13,125 bases of DNA from Moraxellaceae bacterium (GCA_002401525.1 NVTH01000211.1:1-13125), one strand, 5' to 3'. Positions 6,932 through 13,055 are shown, counted from the stretch's first letter. Numbers and translations: made by a program. Notes: generated by a model not told the origin, from the sequence alone.

Positions 6932-7157
6932 TGCATACCTCCTTCATTCGCCTTTTAGCTAGATTCAATTCCTTTTTCGGTGTTTTCTGAGTTTTCTTCA
7001 CAAAGGCGTGCAAGATATAAATTCGCTCACCTTTCATATAACAAAAAAATGCTCGACCAATTCCCTCACTGGATTTGGCTCTAATCTCAAAGAGGCCTCT
7101 GCCTACTGGATGGGTATGCGGAGGGCCTAAATTCGCCCCCCCCACTTCAAAATCCAT
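6924..7157 (-). CDS. HigB/Gp49-like toxin, N-terminally shortened
   Basis: The protein has 77 residues and matches the middle and end of Gp49/HigB-type RelE-superfamily toxins: NLGPPHTHPVGRGLFEIRAK, EGIGRAFFCY, ILHAFVKKTQKTPKKEL and AKRRMKEV. These toxins are normally about 100-120 residues; about 30-40 N-terminal residues are missing. An in-frame stop lies two codons upstream of this ATG, so no longer version exists in this frame. The shortening begins beside an 8-base C-run on the plus strand (7136-7143). One base fewer there would join the conserved part to an alternative start (MTRERRWILKWG), which also lacks the usual N-terminus. It is probably a weakened or inactive mRNA interferase kept as part of the antitoxin operon. 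Confidence 0.75.
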   Translation of the reverse strand: MDFEVGGANLGPPHTHPVGRGLFEIRAKSSEGIGRAFFCYMKGERIYILHAFVKKTQKTPKKELNLAKRRMKEVCNE

Positions 7158-7269
7158 CTTCGTTCACGCGTCATAGCGTTAAACTTAATAATTCAACATA
7201 CTATATAACCGTATACATAACCAATTGTTTATTAAGCGTTAATCATAAAAAATCAAACTGATTAGCATC

Positions 7270-7528
7270 TGAAGCCCGAAGGGCGGGCAGGGTAAATCCA
7301 TGCTGGCAATTAATTTGGCTGCCGCAGCAGTTGAATTAGGGCTAAAACCATGGTGATTTGCCAGGACCAGCAAGGCACTTCGATGCTTATAAAAGAGCCG
7401 ACGCCCAGGGGCGAAAAATAATCACGGTGGTTACCGACGGTCAAGCACCTCGCGCTGACGAAAAATCAACCACTGGATACTTGAAAGGGCAGGGTGTTTT
7501 GGTAATCCCATCGAGCGGAGTATTAGTT
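7270..7528 (+). pseudogene. Relic of a ParA-like ATPase
   Basis: From 7273 one frame reads SPKGGQGKSMLAINLAAAAV and then ELGLKPW, stop. This contains the deviant Walker A motif KGGxGKS (7279-7299) and first helix typical of ParA/MinD ATPases. From ATG 7350 a second frame reads MVICQDQQGTSM, where the family has a VIDxDPQG motif. A third frame continues with YKRADAQGRKIITVVTDG and GVLVIPSS and is cut by the short repeat at 7529. So it is one gene fragment spread over three frames, without start or end. ParA proteins partition plasmids and some mobile elements, so this may be debris of one. The identity of the third frame is less certain than the Walker motif. Confidence 0.55.
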
Positions 7529-7550
7529 GGGTGCCTGTCCCACTGGTTTG
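7529..7550 (+). repeat. Short GGGTGCCTGTCCCACTGG repeat
   Basis: This is a near-identical copy of the unit at 9147-9167 and 11699-11719, and related to 5371-5386 and 12829-12841. It sits exactly where the ParA-like relic stops resembling its family. The unit is plausibly the REP-like target sequence of the local RAYT family. Bases 7551-7700 after it are an AT-rich leader without a gene. Confidence 0.75.
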
Positions 7551-7700
7551 CCTACCTGGCTTCCGGCTAGAGCGCTTTCTAATAAATAGTTGATATTATT
7601 CCTTTTTTGAAGAAACCCAATAACTTACAATGTAGCCGACAACAGATTCTGTAGGAAGAATAAATTTAATACCTGGTTTAGTGAGCAAAGGAATTCGATA

Positions 7701-8296
7701 GTGGCGTCACCAGCTGAAAAAGCAACATTGCGATTAAAATTAGAAAAATATGAAGGTAAAATAAGCCATCTTTACCTTGGTTCAAAAGGGTTTGTTACTG
7801 TGGGGGTTGGGCATCTTTTAAGAGGTCTTTCCAGCGCTAAAAAAGTTAAATTTTAAAAAAAGCAATCTTTTGGTGGCATCTAAAGATGAAGTAAAAGCAG
7901 ACTATGAATCGGTAAAGAAACAACCGGCGAATCGTTTAGCTTCTTTCTACAAAAAAATCTACGAAGTTAATACTTCAAGATGTCGCTATTAATACACTTA
8001 CGGATAAGCATATAGACTCTTTTGAGGGCGAATTAAAAAGACTGTTTTCTGATTTTCCATCCTATCCTTCGGAAGTTAGGCTAGCGCTATTTGATATTAT
8101 TTTTAACGTTGGTATGACGGATTTAAATAATAAATGGCCGAATTTCAAGAAAGCCGTCTCAGCAAAAGATTGGATCGAGGCTGCAAAAGAGTCTAGCAGA
8201 AAGGCGCCTATCTCAGCTGAACGAAATAAATATGTAAAAGGCCTTTTTGAGAAGGCCGCAACGAATTCAGCAAAAAAAACACCCGCTAAGCCATAA
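7701..8296 (+). pseudogene. T4-type lysozyme-like peptidoglycan hydrolase, two frameshifts
   Basis: GTG 7701 has AAAGGA eight bases upstream. Frame 1 reads LKLEKYEGKISHLYLGSKGF and VTVGVGHLL, then stops at 7854. The next frame continues with NLLVASKDEVKADYESVKKQ and PANRLASFYKK. The last gives TKLILQDVAINTLTDKHIDS, ALFDIIFNVGM and AERNKYVKGLFEKAA. Removing one base in the A6 run at 7839-7844 and one in the A7 run at 7951-7957 restores about 197 residues. The family hydrolyses the glycan of peptidoglycan and includes phage endolysins and, I believe, secreted antibacterial effectors. The catalytic Glu (YEG) and the T of TVGVGH are present, but the usual catalytic Asp position (YxD) reads Gly. 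A lipoprotein gene follows at 14 bp. Confidence 0.75.
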
Positions 8297-8310
8297 AATA
8301 CTGGAACACT

Positions 8311-9072
8311 ATGAAGATTTATTTTTCTAATTTAATGCCTGTAATCACCGCTTTACTCTGTGCTTTAGGGGTCCTGAGCTGCAGCAGCCTAGCAATATCA
8401 AAAGACGCTGAAACAGAGCGGCCCATAACATGGGATGCAGGTTTTATAATGCCTGACCTTTTAGCTTCAGCCGTTGAAATCAATCAACTAAGCGATCTCT
8501 CACTGCTCCTAACTATCCCTTGGTATGCTGAAATAGCGGTAATACAAACAGGCGTTGGAGATTTAAATTTTTCTTCCTGCAAAGATTACTTCGAAGGTTC
8601 GACTCCTCTCACGAGAACAAAAAAAGATAATGAGATGAGCGCCTATCTTGAATTTAAAATCATGTGTGAAGCAACGCGTATTTTGCTAGCCGCCAAATCT
8701 TCCCAAAGTACTTATTTACCGAATTTAATCCTAAGTGAAAGCTTGCCTACCCTCTGGCCAAAGTCCGTTGCATTGCAGACGTCAAAAAATGAATCGTATC
8801 GAAATGCCCAAGATCCAGAGCTAAAGACATGGGCCGATATATCTGCAACTATCAAATATGATTCAGTGTCGTCGGCTAAATCCATCTATCATCATGACGG
8901 TGGGTATCAAGAGCTTGATGTTGTAGGGCGGGGTGATATTGATCACGATGGTATTGAGGATGTATTAATTGTTACGCGTGATCACTTGGAGGGGGGGGAT
9001 TACTTTAATATCCGTTTGTTCGCGTTTTCTGTGAACAAGCAAAATCATTGGCATTTGATTAACGAAATTTAA
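8311..9072 (+). CDS. Putative lipoprotein, possible immunity partner of the lysozyme
   Basis: The protein has 253 residues and I do not recognise the family. Residues 1-23 are a signal peptide ending GVLSC, with C24 a fair lipobox cysteine, so outer-membrane or periplasmic anchoring is likely. The body has Cys at 90 and 119. Near the C-terminus, DIDHDGIED (209-217) resembles a calcium-binding loop and is followed by LIVTRDH and a final beta-rich segment ending HWHLINEI. The start is 14 bp after the lysozyme stop with GGAA before the ATG, so the two are probably co-transcribed. A cell-wall hydrolase followed by an exported lipoprotein is the usual layout of periplasmic effector and immunity pairs. 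That role is inference; the frame is intact while the hydrolase is broken. Confidence 0.8.
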   Translation: MKIYFSNLMPVITALLCALGVLSCSSLAISKDAETERPITWDAGFIMPDLLASAVEINQLSDLSLLLTIPWYAEIAVIQTGVGDLNFSSCKDYFEGSTPLTRTKKDNEMSAYLEFKIMCEATRILLAAKSSQSTYLPNLILSESLPTLWPKSVALQTSKNESYRNAQDPELKTWADISATIKYDSVSSAKSIYHHDGGYQELDVVGRGDIDHDGIEDVLIVTRDHLEGGDYFNIRLFAFSVNKQNHWHLINEI

Positions 9073-9106
9073 CTTGTTAAGAGCCTAACGAGACTATCTA
9101 GATTAG

Positions 9107-9170
9107 AGCGAAACGGTTATTTTGGGGTGGGGCTGAGTTCTTTTTGAGGGGTGCCTGTCCCACTGGTTGT
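9107..9170 (+). repeat. G-rich repeat plus short unit, copy 2
   Basis: TTTTGGGGTGGGGCTGAG, then TTCTTTTTGA, then GGGGTGCCTGTCCCACTGG (9148-9166). The whole block parallels 5339-5386 with a few substitutions. It separates the rightward lysozyme/lipoprotein module from the leftward metallopeptidase module and stands where their transcription converges. Confidence 0.75.
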
Positions 9171-9200
9171 TACGCTATATACCGTTTGAGTTGTTGCCAA

Positions 9201-9623
9201 TTAACGCATGCTTGGAATGTCGCATTCCCCAGTTTCTATATTAAGAATTATATGTATGCCATTTGGAATTCTTTTATCCATAGGGGGGGATTCAGGAATA
9301 AAAATAAAACGGAAGTTCTCATTTAAATTGGCCAATTCATTTTTACCATTTTGAGCGCGCATGTCTGCAGCAGTTTTTATAACGGCTTTAGTGTAGATTA
9401 AACTGCTTCCGTGAACACCACGCCCTTTCCATGGTTTTGTATTTGAGCATTTACGAGCCTGAGCTAATATGTTGGCTCGAGTTCCTTCTTTTTCTATCTC
9501 ATCTTTGTTGATAAGATTTGAATTGTTTAATCCGGTAATGTCTTCTGATTCTTGATTAAGAGCAAAAGCACAACTAGTGGTTAATGCTAATAGAGCGTAT
9601 AAGCTTGATTTAAATAATTTCAT
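9201..9623 (-). CDS. Small secreted protein paired with the metallopeptidase
   Basis: The protein has 140 residues and I do not recognise the family. Residues 1-21 form a Sec signal peptide (MKLFKSSLYALLALTTSCAF, then A), predicting a mature periplasmic or secreted protein of about 119 residues. Two cysteines remain, at 59 and 134, and could form a disulphide. The mature part starts acidic and Asn-rich, then contains KAVIKTAADMRAQNG and a beta-like C-terminal segment (FRFIFIPESPP, GIHIILNIETGECDI). It begins 15 bp after the metallopeptidase stop on the same strand, with AAGG upstream, so the two are one operon. The position suggests an inhibitor or immunity protein acting outside the cytoplasm; this is inference from layout only. 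Confidence 0.75.
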   Translation of the reverse strand: MKLFKSSLYALLALTTSCAFALNQESEDITGLNNSNLINKDEIEKEGTRANILAQARKCSNTKPWKGRGVHGSSLIYTKAVIKTAADMRAQNGKNELANLNENFRFIFIPESPPMDKRIPNGIHIILNIETGECDIPSMR

Positions 9624-9638
9624 TGTAAACCTTGTTTC

Positions 9639-10091
9639 TTAGCCCGTTACGCCGGGTTCATAGGGTCCTAGCGCAGACTTCATTCTGCATTCCTTTACTC
9701 GCAATTCAGCTTCGTGACTCCCTGCCCCCGGAGCTCCATTTAGATGAGCTAGCTCATGAACTATAGTCGCTGCGACAGTCCAGCGTCCCATGTTTAGAGT
9801 ATATTGGGATAAAACAACATCTTTTGGATGGCCTGCAGGGATAACCCATCCCCAAAGTCGGCCAGTGTTGTCAGGGTCGTAATTCAACCAAATATTTGGG
9901 TCGTCAAACAGTTCTCGGAACCTCTTTTTCCCACTTAATTTTATGAACGAAGCGTTACATTCGGCATCGTTTCGCATACTTTTCGCTAATATCTGAAGCG
10001 CATCTTCAATGGTCTTAATAAATTTTTTAGGAACCTTGCTCGAACCAATTGGACCAATGTGAACTGCTGCTTGATCATTTATGCTTAACAT
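9639..10091 (-). CDS. Small HExxH zinc metallopeptidase-like protein
   Basis: The protein has 150 residues. HELAH at 112-116 is a zinc-peptidase motif: H112 and H116 as ligands, E113 as general base. The following GAPGAGSHEAE places E127 or E129 as a likely third ligand about ten residues later, in the gluzincin style. The preceding helix TVAATIV fits the fold. There is no signal peptide. Upstream residues include LFDDPNIWLNYDPDNTG and a GRLWGWVIPAGH stretch. AGGA lies seven bases before the ATG. It heads a two-gene operon with an exported partner, so it may be a small antibacterial or anti-host protease toxin. A housekeeping role cannot be excluded, since no close family is recognised. Bases 10092-10221 upstream hold its promoter region and no other gene. 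Confidence 0.8.
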   Translation of the reverse strand: MLSINDQAAVHIGPIGSSKVPKKFIKTIEDALQILAKSMRNDAECNASFIKLSGKKRFRELFDDPNIWLNYDPDNTGRLWGWVIPAGHPKDVVLSQYTLNMGRWTVAATIVHELAHLNGAPGAGSHEAELRVKECRMKSALGPYEPGVTG

Positions 10092-10221
10092 TGTTAATCC
10101 TGGAAACCTTAATTAACGGATGAAGGTACATGAAAAACCTCTGTTTCAAAAGGAACTAGTACCATTTTAAATCCAAATTAAAAGTTGCTCTTCTTCAGCG
10201 CGAAATCTTAAGGGTTTCAGG

Positions 10222-10677
10222 TAGAGTAATGTGGCAAACAGAGCAGGAATGGGGGGCAAGGATGGTCATCAAAGTAAGTGGCCTTTTCTAAGGTAGGTCG
10301 ATATACTGGCCCTAAGGACAGTTGTTGATGGTTTTACATCGTAATCAAAATGATGTTGATTTGACTCGCCCGCGCTCGCAATTAGTTTCTATTTCAGACA
10401 CCCCTTATTATCACGTAATTTCCCGCTGTGTTCGGCGCTCTTATCTGTGTGGCATTGGTCCACATTCGGGTGCGAACTATGAACACCGACGACAATGGAT
10501 CGAATATCAACTCTATATCTGGCATCGATATTTGGCCTTCAAATTTGCTAATACAGCGTAATTTTCAATCATCTCCATCTTGCAATTAAGCTGTGCCCTC
10601 AGGAGATCGAAGGCCCTAGTAATCCAGAGGTAGTAGAGCGATGGACCTCATTGTTTAAAAGCCGGCCTTTAGTTCCG
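10222..10677 (+). pseudogene. RAYT remnant 3: 5' half of Y1 transposase
   Basis: The 5' flank shares GGCAAGGATGGTCATCAAAG and AGGTAGGTCGATAT with the other copies. From 10322 a frame reads RNQNDVDLTRPRSQLVSISD, TPYYHVISRCVRRSYLCG, then NYEHRRQWIEYQL. This is the unmistakable N-terminal half of a RAYT. It stops at 10561, and after a one-base shift continues as NHLHLAIKLCPQEIEG with the HUH-type HLH near 10570-10578, then EVVERWTSLF. The likeness to remnant 2 ends at about 10677, exactly where the stop codon of the minus-strand membrane gene lies. The matching RAYT 3' end is found at 11394, so the missing middle is occupied by a two-gene cassette. Confidence 0.85.
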
Positions 10678-11031
10678 CTAAACTCCAATGTCATCGACAT
10701 GAGGCGATTCGCTGCGCGCTAGCACTTTCTTCAAAAGAAAAGCTGACAAAAAACAAAACAGTACATTGGTTGTAAAAATGATTCCGCCAGGTATTGGGAG
10801 CTCTAAGGTGAATAGGTGCACGATAGTAAATAACCCTGTTATTTTTATTGCCTTGAGCACCCATTCTCGTCCTTTGGTCGCAAGTATCGAAACGGTTAGG
10901 CCTAAAATAGTAGCTGTAACAGCGACCACCATGGTTGCTAAAGCTTGCTCTATCGGTATGGTGCGGGTAAACCCCATAATAATTAAGGCAAGGGAAATTG
11001 ACGTAATAATGTAAGAAAGGCTTCCAAGCAT
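10678..11031 (-). CDS. Four-helix membrane protein
   Basis: The protein has 117 residues and I do not recognise the family. Four hydrophobic segments are visible: about 6-21, 30-51, 61-76 and 82-101, joined by short loops. A short acidic/basic cytosolic tail (KKVLARSESPHVDDIGV) follows. GGAAG lies seven bases before the ATG, and the gene starts two bases after the stop of the upstream minus-strand gene, so the two form a tight operon. Its stop codon lies on the junction with RAYT remnant 3. A small inner-membrane protein after a short basic protein could be an immunity protein, an anchor or simply an orphan; the sequence does not decide. Confidence 0.75.
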   Translation of the reverse strand: MLGSLSYIITSISLALIIMGFTRTIPIEQALATMVVAVTATILGLTVSILATKGREWVLKAIKITGLFTIVHLFTLELPIPGGIIFTTNVLFCFLSAFLLKKVLARSESPHVDDIGV

Positions 11032-11032
11032 T

Positions 11033-11419
11033 TTATGCTTCCAGTTTGATTAGTGAAACAGTAACGTTTTTTATATTACCGTCTAAAGCGCTAGCTAAAA
11101 ATGATAGCCCTGCGGCAATAGAATCTTTTAATGACTTTACTATATTTTTTGTTATCACCAAATTTGAAAATCTTTTTGGGGATTTCCCCGAGTACACTAG
11201 TGATTTAAGTTCACCATTTGATATCCCAGGTCTGTTAGCTTTGGTTGATTCCTTGGCTAGGCGAGCCCTCGCTTGTCTATTTACGGCCCCTTTTCCTGCG
11301 GTTTTTAGGCCTACTCCTGAGCGTTTTAGTATATTTAAGATTTTAACCGTTGCCACAGCTGATGCGCTTGCGCATAGCTGGGATATACCATCCACACGAA
11401 CGGGGTAAAGTTTAATCAT
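11033..11419 (-). CDS. Short basic protein upstream of the membrane protein
   Basis: I place the start at the ATG at 11419, giving 128 residues (MIKLYPVRVDG...). A longer frame to 11491 would run backwards through the RAYT 3' repeat and is unlikely to be coding there. No clear Shine-Dalgarno is visible. The protein is rich in Lys, Arg, Gly and Ser: LKTAGKGAVNRQARARLAKE and KSPKRFSNLVITKNIVKSLK are typical. It ends in a mildly hydrophobic stretch, SIAAGLSFLASALDG. There is no signal peptide or known motif. It is nearly fused to the membrane gene (one base between). Its first codons overlap the shared RAYT repeat, so its expression signals may derive from that repeat. Confidence 0.65.
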   Translation of the reverse strand: MIKLYPVRVDGISQLCASASAVATVKILNILKRSGVGLKTAGKGAVNRQARARLAKESTKANRPGISNGELKSLVYSGKSPKRFSNLVITKNIVKSLKDSIAAGLSFLASALDGNIKNVTVSLIKLEA

Positions 11420-11560
11420 GTGGAGCGAAAGTATAAGGCCTGCGCTAGGTGTACAGGTTTTGTTGTGATGACTTGGTCGTTTTTTGATCAAGGCTGCTCG
11501 GTTTTTCGGTTTTTATTTTTTGCTGCATAGTTTCGAAATGGAGGTTATAGTTTGGCCTGC
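11394..11560 (+). repeat. RAYT 3' terminus repeat, copy 2
   Basis: ACGAACGGGGTAAAGTTTAA ends a RAYT frame (TRTG, stop). It is followed by GTATAAGGCCTGCGCTAGG, AGGTTTTGTTGTG, TTTTTTGATCAAGGCTG and ATGGAGG...TTTGGCCTGC. These parallel 12847-13030 piece by piece. It is in the same orientation as RAYT remnant 3, so 10222-11560 reads as one transposase copy whose centre was replaced. Confidence 0.7.
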
Positions 11561-11746
11561 ATTAACAAAATAGCCTACAATATAGGCGATTTCAGCACAG
11601 GTTTTAATTTGCCTGAAGCTAAAGGAAGAGGATGGGCGGCTGTCAATTCTCTATTTTTTAATATGTCATATGATTGGTTCTATAACTCCATTTTGAGAGG
11701 GGTGCCTGTCCCACTAGTTTTGCTGAATACTGTAAATCGATCATAG
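11552..11746 (+). CDS. Doubtful 64-codon ORF spanning the short repeat
   Basis: A TTG at 11552 has a good GGAGG seven bases upstream (11540-11544), and the frame runs 64 codons. However, the ribosome binding site belongs to the RAYT 3' repeat, and the last 16 or so codons are the short repeat read through. The unique middle, NIGDFSTGFNLPEAKGRGW, has no family that I recognise. Translation is possible but function is unlikely. The only other content of this stretch is the repeat itself. Confidence 0.2.
   Translation: MACINKIAYNIGDFSTGFNLPEAKGRGWAAVNSLFFNMSYDWFYNSILRGVPVPLVLLNTVNRS
11699..11719 (+). repeat. Short GGGGTGCCTGTCCCACTAG repeat
   Basis: This matches the copies at 7529 and 9148 except for one base in the last part (ACTAG for ACTGG), and is preceded by TTTTGAGA, as at 9143 (TTTTTGA). 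It lies 40 bp before the periplasmic protein gene, so that gene sits between this copy and the one at 12829. Confidence 0.75.
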
Positions 11747-11758
11747 AGTGATTAAGCC

Positions 11759-12238
11759 ATGAGTTCTTTTGGAACGCGTTCGAGTATTAAAGTTGTTGCG
11801 ATGTTTGGTATGCTAGCTTTGGCTAATAGTAATGCCATTGCTGAAAATAAAACGCTTATACCGTTGGAGGTGTATTGTCTTGTCGAGTCTGAAAATATGA
11901 AAGACCAAGCACCTGACGAATTTAGCAGCGAACTGGTGACATTGAGAGGTTATAGCGAAGGTGCTTTTGGCAAACGGGTACTACTTAAGACCGAGCGATA
12001 TGAATTTTCCGTAAGTCCCCATGTTGTCGTGGGGCTAGCTGATACGGTTAAAATATTTGCCTTCAAAAATAGTATCATGGACCTCGATACTGGCACTGTA
12101 GTGTCTGGATATAGTGCTACGGGCATTGGCAATAGAGACCCGCGCAGGGCAACGCTGACATTGGTTACTCATGAACGCAATCGGGGCAGGTTGGTGCCGC
12201 AGGCTAGATTGGAATTCGATTGTTTTGAGCGTAGGTGA
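11759..12238 (+). CDS. Hypothetical periplasmic protein
   Basis: The protein has 159 residues and I do not recognise the family. Residues 1-28 look like a signal peptide: basic start, hydrophobic KVVAMFGMLALANSNAIA, cleavage after AIA. The mature part contains one early and one late cysteine (C40 in EVYC, C155 in FDC), which could form a disulphide joining the two ends of the domain. It is beta-rich in appearance (ELVTLRGYSEG, RVLLKTERYEFSVS, VVVGLADTVKIF, ATLTLVTHER). No catalytic motif is seen. The size and predicted disulphide resemble small periplasmic inhibitor or immunity proteins, but no effector gene is adjacent, so it could be an orphan. GAGTGA before the ATG is a weak ribosome binding site. 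Confidence 0.75.
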   Translation: MSSFGTRSSIKVVAMFGMLALANSNAIAENKTLIPLEVYCLVESENMKDQAPDEFSSELVTLRGYSEGAFGKRVLLKTERYEFSVSPHVVVGLADTVKIFAFKNSIMDLDTGTVVSGYSATGIGNRDPRRATLTLVTHERNRGRLVPQARLEFDCFERR

Positions 12239-12354
12239 GGGCGAGGGGGGAGGTAGTCAGATTTTTAATCTAAATATTCAGAAGCCATTTATCGTCAAGT
12301 GCGAACTCGCGATCAGATTAATGCATTTTTTTCTATGCGAGCCAGAGCGTATTT

Positions 12355-12720
12355 ATGACTAAGTCGATATTTGCGGCGGCGATATGTGCATTAGCAGTCC
12401 TCGTGACAGTAATCGACGCAGTTGATTTAGTTCTCTCGCCCCTAACAAAACACGGCCCTGTCCAGGTGCTCTCTTATCATAAGCATCCGGTGTTATTCAT
12501 AATTTATTTGGCTGTTTCTATCCCCCTTTTTGGGGGGATAGGGTATCTGCTTTGCTGGTCTGTCATAGTCAATTTCTCGCAAAAAAAGGAAGATGGAAAA
12601 CAACTTGTTTTAATGGAGCAAAAAAAGAAGGAAAAGCAAGCCCACTTGGAGCAACTAAAGCAGCAGCGACAGAGTAGGCAGAAAAAACCACGAGGAAAAA
12701 GAACTAATAGTAGGCCGTAG
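12355..12720 (+). CDS. Small membrane protein with basic coiled tail
   Basis: The protein has 121 residues and I do not recognise the family. Two membrane segments are predicted, at about 5-24 (IFAAAICALAVLVTVI) and 45-72 (PVLFIIYLAVSIPLFGG onward). They are followed by a highly charged Lys/Gln/Glu tail of nearly 50 residues (LVLMEQKKKEKQAHLEQLKQ and then QRQSRQKKPRGKR), probably a cytosolic coiled coil with a basic end. The start has no clear Shine-Dalgarno. It lies 116 bp after the periplasmic protein gene on the same strand; they may be co-transcribed. Function is unknown. Confidence 0.65.
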   Translation: MTKSIFAAAICALAVLVTVIDAVDLVLSPLTKHGPVQVLSYHKHPVLFIIYLAVSIPLFGGIGYLLCWSVIVNFSQKKEDGKQLVLMEQKKKEKQAHLEQLKQQRQSRQKKPRGKRTNSRP

Positions 12721-12808
12721 AATATTAAAAGCTAACTGTCCTCCTGCACACCTTATCACCACAATCCCTAATCTACAGTAAACTTCTGGATGCGAGCATT
12801 TGGAGCAA

Positions 12809-12832
12809 AGTAAGAAGTGCAGTAAGAAGTGC
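12809..12832. repeat. Perfect 12-bp tandem duplication
   Basis: AGTAAGAAGTGC occurs twice head to tail (12809-12820 and 12821-12832). The second copy ends in the GTGC that begins the short repeat unit. This may be a slippage or insertion footprint at the repeat boundary. The bases from 12721 to here hold no gene. Confidence 0.8.
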
Positions 12833-13039
12833 CTGTCCCACCGCGTTTGCACGAGCCGGGTAAAATAATCGCGTTGAACTGAGATTATAAGGACTGTGCT
12901 AGATGCGAAGGTTTTGCTGTGCCTGTGATTTGTGGTGAAGGTGTGGTTTGGCTGTTTATTGATCAATATGGCTGTGTTTCCTGGTCTGTTTTGGAGGAAT
13001 GGTTGATTGGGCAGTATTGGCCTAGGTAGTGCCCATCCA
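12829..13039 (+). repeat. Short unit fused to RAYT 3' terminus, copy 3
   Basis: GTGCCTGTCCCAC (12829-12841) runs directly into a RAYT end reading AFARAG and stop (12843-12863). The flank follows: TAAAATAATCGCG, GATTATAAGGACTGTGCTAG, AGGTTTTGCTGTG, TTATTGATCAATATGGCTG, TTGGAGG and ATTGGCCTAGGTAGT. This is the longest version of the 3' flank and explains the shorter copies at 5262 and 11394. Confidence 0.75.
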
Positions 13040-13055
13040 GAAACAGCCGTTTCCC

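Noticed and set aside
8114..8296. Separate 60-residue gene
   Set aside because: It is the third-frame C-terminal part of the frameshifted lysozyme-like gene; the upstream frames continue the same domain.
9144..9326. 60-residue plus-strand frame starting in the short repeat
   Set aside because: Overlaps the 3' end of the secreted protein gene on the other strand and is largely repeat sequence.
11046..11408. 120-residue plus-strand frame
   Set aside because: Antisense shadow of the basic protein. The minus frame has a tight operon link to the membrane gene, but with two unknown proteins this choice is less certain than most.
12171..12362. 63-residue frame overlapping the periplasmic protein end
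   Set aside because: Starts inside a better-supported gene and has no recognisable content.
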